Shown in pieces: positions 41,746 through 50,185 of a stretch of 64,000 bases of DNA. Made by a program: the position numbers and the translations under genes. Source of the DNA: CAVSJJ01 sp963728395 (GTDB lineage: Bacteria > Actinomycetota > Actinomycetes > Actinomycetales > Dermatophilaceae). How positions within the stretch are numbered: position 1 is the first letter of the stretch; each line of letters opens with the position of its first letter. The notes below the pieces were generated by a model. It searched no databases and was not told where the DNA came from. It worked only from the letters and a program-made list of their open reading frames with translations. The DNA is taken from positions 124,001 to 188,000 of the forward strand of contig CAVSJJ010000003.1 of the NCBI GenBank assembly GCA_963728395.1, in the 5' to 3' direction.

Positions 41746-42767
41746 GTCTCGTCGAGCGATATCAGGCGCTGGTCTGTGACCTCGACGGCGTCGTCTACCG
41801 GGGCCCTAGCCCGGTCGACCATGCCGTCGAGGCGCTCGGCTCCGCCGGAGTCCCGGTGCACTACGCCACGAACAACGCCTCGCGTCCACCCGACGCCGTG
41901 GCCGAGCACCTCCTCCACCTCGGGCTGAGCGCGACGACGGAGGACGTGACGACGTCCTCCCAGGCCGGAGCCTGGGTTCTCGAGCACCACGTCCCGACCG
42001 GCTCCGCGGTCCTCGCCATCGGTGGTCCCGGTGTGCCGCGGGCTCTGCGCGAGAGCGGCTTCGACGTCGTCCTGCCGATCGAGGCGCAGGGCGCGGGGGC
42101 TCCAGTGGCCGTCCTGCAGGGGCTGGGTGCCGAGGTCACCGCCGCGGACCTGGCCGAGGCGGCGTACGCGATCGAGGCGGGGGCGAGGTGGGTCGCGACG
42201 AACACCGACGCCACCTTGCCGACCGACCGTGGCGTCGCGCCGGGGAACGGCGCCCTCATCGGTGCGGTCGAGCGCGCGGTCGGGCGCGGCCCGGACGACA
42301 TTGCCGGCAAGCCACACCCCCCGCTGTACCGGCTGTGCGCAGAACGGCTGGGCCAACCGGTCGAACGCGTGCTCGCCATCGGCGATCGCCTCGAGACCGA
42401 CATCGAGGGGGCGGTGCGCACCGGGATGGACTCCGTCCTCGTCCTCACCGGCGTCCACACCCTGCGCGACGCCGCCCGCGCCGCGGCGAAGCGGCGGCCG
42501 ACCTTCGTCCTGCCGGACCTGCGCGGTCTGGGGGCCCAGCTGCCCACTCCGGTCGTGGTGGAGGGCTGGGGCAGCTGCGGTCGGCGGCGCCGCCGGGTCG
42601 ACGCCGCGGGGTGGCGTGCCGAGGGCGAGGGCAGCCCGCTCGAGGATCTCAATGCCGCCCTTCTCGCGGCGTATGCCGCGCTCGATGCGGGATCGCTCAC
42701 GCTCGACGGCCTCGACGCCGTCTGGGACGAGATGCAGTGTCTGCTCCGCGAGGTCACCGCCGGGTAG
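41742..42767 (+). CDS. HAD-superfamily type IIA phosphatase (NagD-like)
   Basis: 341 residues. Motif I is CDLDGVVYRGPSPV with nucleophile Asp13 and Asp15. Motif II is in VPVHYATNNASRPP. The type IIA cap domain occupies about residues 80-180, with EAGARWVATNTDATLPTDRG. Motif III lysine is in IAGKPHPPLYRLCA, and motif IV is IGDRLETDIEGAVRTGMDS. A C-terminal extension from about residue 265 (PTPVVVEGWGSCGRRRRRVD) is not part of the core fold. The substrate may be a sugar or glycerol phosphate, but is not established. Start ATG overlaps the TPR stop. Confidence 0.88.
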   Translation: MSLVERYQALVCDLDGVVYRGPSPVDHAVEALGSAGVPVHYATNNASRPPDAVAEHLLHLGLSATTEDVTTSSQAGAWVLEHHVPTGSAVLAIGGPGVPRALRESGFDVVLPIEAQGAGAPVAVLQGLGAEVTAADLAEAAYAIEAGARWVATNTDATLPTDRGVAPGNGALIGAVERAVGRGPDDIAGKPHPPLYRLCAERLGQPVERVLAIGDRLETDIEGAVRTGMDSVLVLTGVHTLRDAARAAAKRRPTFVLPDLRGLGAQLPTPVVVEGWGSCGRRRRRVDAAGWRAEGEGSPLEDLNAALLAAYAALDAGSLTLDGLDAVWDEMQCLLREVTAG

Positions 42768-42813
42768 CGTGGGGCCCGCCGGCCACGACGGCCGGCCCGA
42801 GCGAGGAGGACAG

Positions 42814-43473
42814 ATGGCCAGACAGTCCATCCAGGGTTTCGTCGAGCTTGCTTCAGGGCTGGGAGAGCTGACCAAGAGCCGCGCCATGGACGCGGCGAAC
42901 GAGCTCGTCGCGCTTGCCGGGCTCGAGGGGACGAGGTCCGCACTCAATACGCAGGCCGGCGCCCTGGCCGAGGACCTCATGACCGCCGCCGAGAGCAACC
43001 GTCGCCAGCTTATGGCGCTCGTCCGACGCGAGGTCGACGCCGCGATGGGTCGGGTCGACGTCGGCCGGCTCGCCGCGGACGTCAACGCGGTGACGGCCGC
43101 AGTCGCCGCCCTCGCCGGCCAGCTCGAGGAACTCGCCACGACGGTCGCCGGCCGGGCCCGCGCCGAGGTCACGGAGGTGGCCGAGCCCTACATCGCGCCC
43201 GAGGCGGGGCCGGCCAGGGTCGCCGGCGCCTCGGGGTCTCGTCCCACCCCGGCCCGCAGGCGCCCCGTGACGAAGGCGGCGGCGAAGAAGGCGGCGGCGG
43301 GGAAGAAGGCTCCGGCGAAGAAGGCTCCGGCGAAGAAGTCGGCGGCGAAGAAGTCGGCGGCGAAGAAGTCGGCGGCGAAGAAGTCGGCGGCGAAGAAGGC
43401 TCCGGCGAAGAAGGCTCCGGCGAAGAAGGCTCCGGCGAAGAAGGCGACAGGCAGGACGAGGACGAGTGGCTGA
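42814..43473 (+). CDS. Helical protein with histone-like Lys/Ala/Pro-rich tail
   Basis: 219 residues behind a strong GAGGAGGA site. Residues 1-130 are predicted all-helical with phasin-like character (MARQSIQGFVELASGLGELT K, GQLEELATTVAGRARAEVTE V). From about residue 150 the chain is a chain of K-K-[AS]-[AP] units such as KKAPAKKAPAKKSAAKKS. Similar tails occur on mycobacterial HupB and histone H1-like proteins and bind DNA or polyphosphate. The combination suggests tethering to DNA or granules; this is inference. Its stop overlaps the next small gene. Confidence 0.75.
   Translation: MARQSIQGFVELASGLGELTKSRAMDAANELVALAGLEGTRSALNTQAGALAEDLMTAAESNRRQLMALVRREVDAAMGRVDVGRLAADVNAVTAAVAALAGQLEELATTVAGRARAEVTEVAEPYIAPEAGPARVAGASGSRPTPARRRPVTKAAAKKAAAGKKAPAKKAPAKKSAAKKSAAKKSAAKKSAAKKAPAKKAPAKKAPAKKATGRTRTSG
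43272..43445 (+). repeat. 15-bp tandem repeats coding KK[AS]-A/P-AK units
   Basis: Two related 15-mers alternate in blocks: GCGAAGAAGGCTCCG and GCGAAGAAGTCGGCG. They occur about eleven times in total without frame change. Such arrays vary in copy number between strains by slippage. Confidence 0.8.
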
Positions 43474-43657
43474 CGACATCCCTACCTCGCGCGTCGGCGC
43501 GGCTCGGAACCCGGCGCCGGAGACCGGCGATCTCGTCATCGACGCGGCGCTCCGCGACCTGGCCGCCAGCCCGGCCGACGACCTCGACGCCCAGATCGAG
43601 GCCGGCGAACATGTCCAGCGCACCCTTCAGGCCCGCCTCGGTGACCTCGGCAGCTGA
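43466..43657 (+). CDS. Small protein of unknown function (63 aa)
   Basis: GTG 43466 overlaps the stop of the Lys-rich protein gene. The product is acidic and helical (DLVIDAALRDLAASPADDLD and EAGEHVQRTLQARLGDL). A short gene in this place before tlyA is common in actinobacteria (Rv1693 position in M. tuberculosis), so it is likely real. Its 3' end overlaps the tlyA start region by 47 bp. Function unknown. Confidence 0.65.
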   Translation: MADDIPTSRVGAARNPAPETGDLVIDAALRDLAASPADDLDAQIEAGEHVQRTLQARLGDLGS

Positions 43658-44498
43658 CCCGCGGCGCCCGACGTCGGACGCCGCGCCGGTCCGCACCACT
43701 CGGCTCGACGCCGAGCTGGTGCGCCGTCGCCTCGCCCGGTCCCGTGGCGAGGCGCGCGAGCTCGTCGTGGGCGGCCATGTGCGGGTTTCCGGTGCGCCGG
43801 CGACCAAGCCCGCGCAGCCGGTGTCGGCGGGCGTCGAGATCCTGCTCGACAGGCCCGGCCCGGCCTGGGTGGGTCGCGGCGCCGAGAAGCTGCTCGGGGC
43901 GCTCGAGCGCTGGGCTCCGGCCGGTCTCGACGTCGCCGGCCGGCGATGCGTCGACGTCGGCGCCTCCACCGGCGGCTTCACCCAGGTCCTCCTCGCCCGG
44001 GGGGCGGCGACGGTGATCGCCGTCGACGTCGGCCGCGGCCAGCTCGCCGCCGACCTCGCGGTCGACCCGCGGGTCGAGGAGCGCAGCGGTACGACGGTGC
44101 GCGGTCTCACCGCCGCAGACCTCGGTGGCCGGGCCGATCTCGTCGTCGCGGACCTGTCCTTCATCTCGTTGCGCCTCGTCCTCGCCGATCTCGCGGCCCT
44201 CGTCGCCCCCGCCGGGGACGTCATCACCCTCGTCAAGCCGCAGTTCGAGGTGGGCCGCGCCCGGCTGGGCAAGGGCGGGGTCGTCACGGATGCCGACGCC
44301 CGGCGCGCGGCGATCGTCGACGTGGCGGCCGCCGGCCGGGCGGCTGGGCTGCACCCGTATGCCGTGATGGCCAGTCCGGTACGCGGCGCGGAGGGCAACG
44401 TCGAGTACCTCGTGTGGTTCCGGCCCGAGCCGTCGGGGAAGATGGGGGAGGACGCCGTGGCGGCCGCGGCCCGGACCCTGACGAAAGGACCCGCGTGA
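43611..44498 (+). CDS. tlyA: TlyA-family rRNA 2'-O-methyltransferase (S4 + FtsJ-like)
   Basis: 295 residues. TlyA methylates 16S C1409 and 23S C1920 in mycobacteria and sets capreomycin sensitivity. It has also been called a hemolysin. The N-terminal S4 RNA-binding domain spans about residues 30-90 (RLDAELVRRRLARSRGEARE). The methyltransferase domain has SAM motif CVDVGASTGGFTQVLLARGA, VIAVDVGRGQLA, VVADLSFISLRLVLADL and VKPQFEVGRARLGKGGVV. The ATG at 43611 has GAGG nine bases upstream but overlaps the preceding gene by 47 bp. GTG 43641 is an alternative. The stop overlaps the NAD kinase start. Confidence 0.92.
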   Translation: MSSAPFRPASVTSAADPRRPTSDAAPVRTTRLDAELVRRRLARSRGEARELVVGGHVRVSGAPATKPAQPVSAGVEILLDRPGPAWVGRGAEKLLGALERWAPAGLDVAGRRCVDVGASTGGFTQVLLARGAATVIAVDVGRGQLAADLAVDPRVEERSGTTVRGLTAADLGGRADLVVADLSFISLRLVLADLAALVAPAGDVITLVKPQFEVGRARLGKGGVVTDADARRAAIVDVAAAGRAAGLHPYAVMASPVRGAEGNVEYLVWFRPEPSGKMGEDAVAAAARTLTKGPA

Positions 44499-45424
44499 GC
44501 TCCTCGACGCGACGCATCCTCCTCGTCGCCCATCCCGACAAGCCGGAGGCCCACGCCCTCGCCGCCGGGGTGGCCGCCCGCCTCGAGCGGGCCGGGGTCG
44601 AGGTCGTCGCGGACCGGGCCCTCGCGCGGGAGCTGGACGGTGGCGTCCGCGTCGCGGAGACACTCGACCCGGTCAGTGGCTGCGAGCTGGTCTGCGTCCT
44701 CGGCGGGGACGGCACCATCCTCCGGGCGGCCGAGATCTCGCGCGGCACCGGGGTCCCCCTCCTCGGGGTCAACCTCGGCCACGTCGGGTTCCTCGCCGAG
44801 GCCGAGCTCGACACCCTGGGTGAGGCGGTCGACCGCATCGTCGCCCGGGACTACTCCGTCGAGGAGCGGATGACGCTCGAGGTGGCCGCCTTCGAGGACG
44901 GGCGGGAGGTCTTCTCCAGCTGGGCGCTGAACGAGGTGACCGTCGAGAAGGGCACCCGGGAGCGGATGATCGAGCTGACGGTCGAGATCGACGGCCGGCC
45001 GCTGTCGACGTGGGGGTGTGACGGCGTCGTCGTCGCAACCCCGACCGGGTCGACGGCCTACGCCTTCTCGGCGGGCGGGCCCGTCGTCTGGCCCGACGTC
45101 GAGGCGATGCTCATGGTCCCGATCAGCGCCCACGCCCTCTTCGCCAAGCCCGTCCTGGTCGGACCACGCAGCCGCCTTGCCATCGAGGTCCTCGCCGGGT
45201 CGGAGGTATCCGGGTCCCTCGCCTGCGACGGGCGTCGGACCGCCGAGCTGCGACCGGGGGCGCGGGTCCAGGTCACCCGGGCCGACGAGCCGGTCCGGCT
45301 GGCGCGCCTCGACGCCTCTCCGTTCACCGACCGACTCGTCGCCAAGTTCGACCTGTCGATCGAGGGCTGGCGCGGCCGTGCCGACCTCGAGCGGGCTCGG
45401 CGCGGCGACGTCGCCGGCGGCTGA
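44495..45424 (+). CDS. nadK: NAD kinase
   Basis: 309 residues. It phosphorylates NAD to NADP. RILLVAHPDKPEAHALAAGV opens the domain. The family's G-G-D-G motif is in CVLGGDGTILRAAEISRGTG, followed by NLGHVGFLAEAELDTLGEAV. The second domain has WALNEVTVEKGTRERMIELT V and the nucleotide site GVVVATPTGSTAYAFSAGGP V. Start GTG is coupled to the tlyA stop, and recN follows after 11 bp. The order tlyA-nadK-recN is conserved in actinobacteria. Confidence 0.97.
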   Translation: MSSSTRRILLVAHPDKPEAHALAAGVAARLERAGVEVVADRALARELDGGVRVAETLDPVSGCELVCVLGGDGTILRAAEISRGTGVPLLGVNLGHVGFLAEAELDTLGEAVDRIVARDYSVEERMTLEVAAFEDGREVFSSWALNEVTVEKGTRERMIELTVEIDGRPLSTWGCDGVVVATPTGSTAYAFSAGGPVVWPDVEAMLMVPISAHALFAKPVLVGPRSRLAIEVLAGSEVSGSLACDGRRTAELRPGARVQVTRADEPVRLARLDASPFTDRLVAKFDLSIEGWRGRADLERARRGDVAGG

Positions 45425-45435
45425 GAGGCTGTCGC

Positions 45436-47133
45436 GTGCTCCAGGAGATCCGGATCCGCGACCTCGGTGTCATCGACGACGCCGTGCTCGAGCTGCATCC
45501 GGGCCTGACCGTGCTCACCGGCGAGACGGGCGCCGGCAAGACGATGGTCGTCACCGCGCTGCTTCTCCTCCTCGGCGCCCGCGCCGACCCCTCTCTCGTC
45601 CGCACCGGTGTGCCGCGGGCCGTCGTCGAGGGGGTCCTCGACCTGCCCGCCGGCCACCCGGCCCTGGACCGGGCGGCCGAGGCGGGGGCCGATGTCGACG
45701 ACGGTCTCGTCCTCGTTCGCACCGTCTCGTCCGAGGGCCGGTCCCGGGCCCACGTCGGGGGTCGCTCCGCCCCCGCCGGCCTGCTGGCCGAGCTGGGGGA
45801 GCGGCTCGTCGCGGTCCACGGCCAGGCCGACCAGTGGCGGCTGCGCCAGGGCGACCAGCATCGCGAGCTGCTCGACCGCTTCGGCGGGCCGGCGCTGATC
45901 GCGGCGCGGGACGCCTACCAGAGTGCCCATGCCGAGCACCGGTCCGCCACCGAGGAGCTGACCCGACTCCGCTCGCTCGGCCGGGAGCGGGCCCAGGAGG
46001 CCGACATGCTCCAGCTCGGTCTCGAGCGGATCGAGCGGGTCGACCCGCAGCCGGGGGAGGACACCGCCCTGCGCGTCGAGGACGAGCGGCTGGCCCATGC
46101 CGAGGAGCTGCGCCTCGCCGCCGAGAGCGCGTCGCTCATCCTCTCCGGTGACGACGAGGCCGATGGTGGCGGATCCACCGGCGTCGTCGGCGCCCTCGGC
46201 CAGGCCCGGGCGGCACTCGGCGCTGCCGCCGACAACGACCCCGATCTCGCCGCCCTCGCCGGCCGGCTCGCCGAGCTCCTCTACCTCACCACCGACCTCG
46301 GCTCCGACCTCGGTCGCTATGCCGCCGGCGTCGAGCTCGACCCCGCCCGGCTCGCCTGGGTGCAGCAGCGCCGGGCCGACCTGGCGAGCCTGACCTCCCA
46401 GTACGGCGCGGACGCCGACGAGGTCCTCGCCTGGTCCGCGACAGCGGCGACCCGGCTGGTCGAGCTTCTCGGGGCCGACGACCGGGCCGAGGCCCTCGAG
46501 GCGGCCCTCGCCGCGCTGACGGCGCGCCGAAGCGAGGCGGCCGTGGCCCTGACGGTCGAGCGGCGCCGCGCGGCCGCGGCGCTCGCCGAACGCATCTCGG
46601 CCGAGCTCGGCGCCCTCGGGATGGCGAAGGCCGAGGTGGACGTCGTTGTCGCGGCCGCCGAGAGCCTCGGGCCGCACGGCGCCGACGACGTCGAGATCCG
46701 GCTGGCCGCCAACCCGGGCACCCCGCCCCGGCCGGTCACCAGGGCCGCCTCGGGCGGCGAGCTGTCGCGCGTCATGCTCGCCATCGAGGTGGCGACCGCC
46801 GCCGAGGTGTCCGACGTGCCGACGTTCGTCTTCGACGAGGTCGACGCGGGCGTCGGCGGCCGCGCCGCGCTCGACGTCGGAGCCCGGCTCGCCGAGCTCG
46901 CCCGGCACGCGCAGGTCGTCGTCGTCACCCACCTGGCCCAGGTCGCGGCATACGCCGACCGGCACCTCGTCGTCACCAAGTCCGAGGACGGCCACATCAC
47001 GACGAGCGGTGTCCTCGCCGTCGAGGGCGAGGACCGGGTCGCCGAGCTGGCCCGGATGATGGCCGGGGCCGGCACCGAGGCGGCCCTCGAGAACGCCCGG
47101 GAGCTGCTCGGCCGGGTGCGTCGGGGCGCCTGA
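45436..47133 (+). CDS. recN: DNA repair protein RecN
   Basis: SMC-like ATPase acting on double-strand breaks. The 565-residue protein has Walker A GETGAGKTMVVTALLLLLGA near residue 30. Two coiled-coil arms surround the middle (EHRSATEELTRLRSLGRERA and ERRRAAAALAERISAELGAL). The signature ASGGELSRVMLAIEVATAAE and Walker B TFVFDEVDAGVGGRAALDVG follow. The end HVV-type loop reads VVVVTHLAQVAAYADRHLVV. GTG start. Frame intact. Length is typical. Confidence 0.97.
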   Translation: MLQEIRIRDLGVIDDAVLELHPGLTVLTGETGAGKTMVVTALLLLLGARADPSLVRTGVPRAVVEGVLDLPAGHPALDRAAEAGADVDDGLVLVRTVSSEGRSRAHVGGRSAPAGLLAELGERLVAVHGQADQWRLRQGDQHRELLDRFGGPALIAARDAYQSAHAEHRSATEELTRLRSLGRERAQEADMLQLGLERIERVDPQPGEDTALRVEDERLAHAEELRLAAESASLILSGDDEADGGGSTGVVGALGQARAALGAAADNDPDLAALAGRLAELLYLTTDLGSDLGRYAAGVELDPARLAWVQQRRADLASLTSQYGADADEVLAWSATAATRLVELLGADDRAEALEAALAALTARRSEAAVALTVERRRAAAALAERISAELGALGMAKAEVDVVVAAAESLGPHGADDVEIRLAANPGTPPRPVTRAASGGELSRVMLAIEVATAAEVSDVPTFVFDEVDAGVGGRAALDVGARLAELARHAQVVVVTHLAQVAAYADRHLVVTKSEDGHITTSGVLAVEGEDRVAELARMMAGAGTEAALENARELLGRVRRGA

Positions 47134-47211
47134 GCGCGGGGCCCATCGACCTCGCGTCCCGGCGGGCGTCACCGCAGCGTTGACGCGAGTTCATGGCACG
47201 ATGGAGCAGTC

Positions 47212-48384
47212 ATGGCGATGCGTGTCCCGAACCCCCGGCCACGCTCCCCCGAGATCGGGGTGAGCGGTCCTGCTCGCGTCGACAGGCGGACGAAGAACCT
47301 CACCAAGCGGCTCCAGCCCGGTGACATCGCCGTCATCGACCACCAGGACATCGACAAGGTCAGCGCGGAGGCGCTCGTCGCGTGCCGCCCGGTGGCCGTC
47401 GTCAACGCCTCGCCGTCGATCTCCGGGCGCTACCCCAACCTCGGCCCGGAGATCCTCGTCGACGCCGGCATCCTCCTCCTCGACAACGTCGGCACCCCCG
47501 TCATGGCGGCCCTGAAGGACGGCATGGCGCTCAGCGTCGTCGGCGACGAGGTCCGCTTCGACGGCGAGCCGGTCGCAAGCGGCACGCTGCTCGACGCCAC
47601 CGGCGTCGAGCAGGCGATGACCGAGGCCCGGGCCGGACTGTCCGACCAGCTCGAGGCGTTCGCCGCCAACACGATGGAGTACCTCAAGAAGGAGCGCGAG
47701 CTCCTCCTGGACGGCGTCGGCGTCCCCGACATCCGCACCAGCATCGACGGCCGGCACGTCCTCATCGTCGTCCGGGGCTATCACTACAAGGAGGACCTGC
47801 AGACCCTGCGGTCCTACATCCGTGAGTACCACCCGGTCCTCATCGGGGTGGACGGCGGCGCCGACGCCCTCATCGAGGCAGGCCTGACTCCTGATCTCGT
47901 CGTCGGCGACATGGACTCGGTCTCCGACGCGACCCTCCAGTGCGGCGCCGAGATCGTCGTGCACGCCTACCGCGACGGAAGGGCTCCCGGACGGCAGCGG
48001 GTCGAGGACCTCGGCATCGAGCCGGTCGTCTTCCCCGCGACGGGCACGAGTGAGGACGTCGCGATGCTGCTCGCGGATGACAAGGGCGCGACCCTCATCG
48101 TCGCCGTCGGCACCCACGCCACCCTGGTCGAGTTCCTCGACAAGGGCCGCGCGGGCATGGCCAGCACCTTCCTCACCCGGCTGCGGGTCGGCGGGAAGCT
48201 CGTCGATGCCAAGGGCGTCAGCCGGCTCTACCGCTCTCGGATCTCCGGCTGGTGGCTCCTGTTCGTCATGGCGGTCGGCGCGCTCGCGCTCGTGACCGCC
48301 CTGTGGGCCACGCCCGCCTTCCACCAAGTCATCGGCGCGCAACTGGACGACCTGTGGTCGGCCATCCAAGGGGTCTTCACGTGA
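47212..48384 (+). CDS. steA: SteA, putative cytokinetic ring protein
   Basis: 390 residues. In Corynebacterium SteA and SteB act in cell separation. The central region resembles thiamine pyrophosphokinase catalytic domains: VLIGVDGGADALIEAGLTPD and VVGDMDSVSDATLQCGAEI. The N-terminal part has RTKNLTKRLQPGDIAVIDHQ and RYPNLGPEILVDAGI. One transmembrane helix lies near the C-terminus (WWLLFVMAVGALALVTALWA), with a short tail outside. A GGAG site precedes the ATG, and TTGACG at 47180 may be a -35. The stop overlaps the next GTG, coupling the pair. Confidence 0.92.
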   Translation: MAMRVPNPRPRSPEIGVSGPARVDRRTKNLTKRLQPGDIAVIDHQDIDKVSAEALVACRPVAVVNASPSISGRYPNLGPEILVDAGILLLDNVGTPVMAALKDGMALSVVGDEVRFDGEPVASGTLLDATGVEQAMTEARAGLSDQLEAFAANTMEYLKKERELLLDGVGVPDIRTSIDGRHVLIVVRGYHYKEDLQTLRSYIREYHPVLIGVDGGADALIEAGLTPDLVVGDMDSVSDATLQCGAEIVVHAYRDGRAPGRQRVEDLGIEPVVFPATGTSEDVAMLLADDKGATLIVAVGTHATLVEFLDKGRAGMASTFLTRLRVGGKLVDAKGVSRLYRSRISGWWLLFVMAVGALALVTALWATPAFHQVIGAQLDDLWSAIQGVFT

Positions 48385-49358
48385 TCGACTTCCGCTACCA
48401 CCTCGTCTCCATCGTCTCGATCTTCCTCGCCCTGGCCGTCGGCATCGTCCTCGGTGCCGGGCCGTTGCAGCAGGGGATCAGCTCGACGGTGTCCCAGGAG
48501 CTGGAGCAGGTGCGCCAGGACAAGAGCGACCTGCGGGCCCAGCTCGACGCCGAGACCAAGGCCGCGGAGAGCCGCGATGCGTTCGTCGCCGCCGCCAACC
48601 CCACCCTCGTCGCCGACCAGCTCGTCGGCCGGAGCGTCAGCCTCGTCGTCCTGCCCGGCGCCGACTCGGCCGTCGCGAAGGCGACGGCCACCATCCTCGA
48701 GACGGCCGGCGCCGACGTCACCTCGACGACGACGATCCACGACACGTGGGTCTCCGCCGACAGCGACACCGCCGACGCCCGCCAGCAGGTGGCCGACCAG
48801 GTGGCCACGACGCTGGGGACCGACGCCGCGACGGCGGGTGGGTCCATGCTCGACGCCGTCCTCGCCCAGCTGCTCCTCCGTCCGCGGGCGAGCGCGCCCG
48901 GTGGCCTCCAGTCCGGTCCCGACCCCGCCGTCGTGACGAAGGCGGTCTCCGAGCTGACCAAGGCGGGCCTGCTCGAGGTCGACACCGCGACGCCGGAGCG
49001 GGCCGAGCTCGGGGTCGTCATCGCGCCGGACGCCCAGAAGGGGTCCTCCGACGCCGACAAGGCGGCGGTCGAGGGCTACCTCACCCTCGTCAAGGGCCTC
49101 GACGCCGCCGCTGCCGGCACCGTCGTCGCCTCCAACGCTGGTGTGAGCGCACCGACCGACGCGGTCTCCGTCGTGACGGCCGTCCGCCAGGACTCCGATG
49201 CCGTCAAGGCGGTCTCGACCGTCGACGACGCCGGCCTGCCGATGGGGCGGGCGAGCGTCGTCTTCGCCCTCGCGCAGCAGCTCGACGGACAGGCCGGGCA
49301 GTACGGCCTCGAGAGCGGGGTGACGGCCGCCTTCCCGCCGTTGCCCTCGGCGTCGTGA
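48381..49358 (+). CDS. SteB/MctB-type membrane protein (copper transport protein family)
   Basis: 325 residues. The family is called MctB in M. tuberculosis (copper efflux) and SteB in Corynebacterium (partner of SteA). An N-terminal transmembrane helix (VSIFLALAVGIVLGAGPLQQ) is followed by a coiled coil (SQELEQVRQDKSDLRAQLDA) and an extracytoplasmic alpha/beta domain with SVSLVVLPGADSAVAKATAT and RASVVFALAQQLDGQAGQYG. No copper-binding cysteine cluster is visible, and the cell-division role seems more likely here given the coupling to steA. Start GTG and end TGA overlap both neighbours. Confidence 0.88.
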   Translation: MIDFRYHLVSIVSIFLALAVGIVLGAGPLQQGISSTVSQELEQVRQDKSDLRAQLDAETKAAESRDAFVAAANPTLVADQLVGRSVSLVVLPGADSAVAKATATILETAGADVTSTTTIHDTWVSADSDTADARQQVADQVATTLGTDAATAGGSMLDAVLAQLLLRPRASAPGGLQSGPDPAVVTKAVSELTKAGLLEVDTATPERAELGVVIAPDAQKGSSDADKAAVEGYLTLVKGLDAAAAGTVVASNAGVSAPTDAVSVVTAVRQDSDAVKAVSTVDDAGLPMGRASVVFALAQQLDGQAGQYGLESGVTAAFPPLPSAS

Positions 49359-50185
49359 GCCGGCTGCGTCCCCTCGTCGCCGCCGGGCTGGCGGCGACGG
49401 GCGCCGGCGCGGCATATGCGCTGCGCAGCTCCCTCCCGGACCGCTGGCAGGCGCGGTTCGTCCGGACGAACCACGCGGGCGAGGAGGTGACCCTCCTCGA
49501 GGGGCCGGCCTACGTCGCCGGCGCCACCACCGGCGCCGTCCTGGCCGGACCCGGTCCGGCGCTGGCCGCCCTCTCCGCGGGCGTCCTCGGCGGGGTCGAC
49601 GACCTCGCCGGCGACTCCTCGAGCAAGGGGCTGCGCGGGCACCTCGGCGCGTTGGCCCAGGGCCGACCGACGACCGGGTCGGCGAAGATCCTCGGCCTCG
49701 CCCTCGGCGGCCTCGGTGCCGCCGCCCTCGTCGACCGCCGTGCCCGGGGCGGCGGCGAGCCGGATCCCGGCGCCCTCGGCACGCTCGTCGGCGGCGCCGT
49801 CGTGGCCGGCAGCGCCAACCTCGTCAACCTGCTCGACCTGCGGCCCGGACGCGCCCTCAAGGCCACCCAGCTCGCCGCCCTCGCGTTGCTGGCCCACCCC
49901 GGCCGGCCCGGAGCCACCGGCGCAGCCGCCGCGCTCGGCTCGGCGGCCGCGCTGCTCGGCCCCGACCTGCGCGAGGAGGCGATGCTCGGCGACACCGGCG
50001 CCAACGCCGCGGGGGCCCTGCTCGGGTCGGCCCTCGTCGAGCGCACCGGCACCCGGGGCCGCCTCATCGCGCTTGCGGTCCTGACCGCCCTCACCCTCGC
50101 GAGCGAGCGGGTCAGCTTCACCGGGGTCATCGAGGCCACCCCGGGCTTGCGCGAGCTCGACGCGCTGGGCCGGCGGCCGCGGTGA
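49355..50185 (+). CDS. MraY/WecA-like phosphoglycosyltransferase homologue
   Basis: 276 residues, very hydrophobic, about eight helices. Motifs of the polyprenyl-phosphate GlcNAc/MurNAc-pentapeptide-1-P transferase family are recognisable: GVLGGVDDLAGDSSSKGLRG H (D-D-x-x-D-like), ANLVNLLDLRPGRALKA where the family has N-x-x-N-x-x-D-G-x-x-G-L, and EEAMLGDTGANAAGALLG. It is shorter than MraY (about 360). The real MraY belongs to the dcw cluster. It lies between mctB and a MurJ-like gene, all overlapping by 4 bp. It may start a second lipid-linked glycan or be a regulatory relative. Confidence 0.75.
   Translation: MSRLRPLVAAGLAATGAGAAYALRSSLPDRWQARFVRTNHAGEEVTLLEGPAYVAGATTGAVLAGPGPALAALSAGVLGGVDDLAGDSSSKGLRGHLGALAQGRPTTGSAKILGLALGGLGAAALVDRRARGGGEPDPGALGTLVGGAVVAGSANLVNLLDLRPGRALKATQLAALALLAHPGRPGATGAAAALGSAAALLGPDLREEAMLGDTGANAAGALLGSALVERTGTRGRLIALAVLTALTLASERVSFTGVIEATPGLRELDALGRRPR

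Noticed and set aside
43272..43445. CRISPR-like array
   Set aside because: The 15-bp repeats are contiguous, in frame and code Lys/Ala/Pro; there are no spacers or cas genes.
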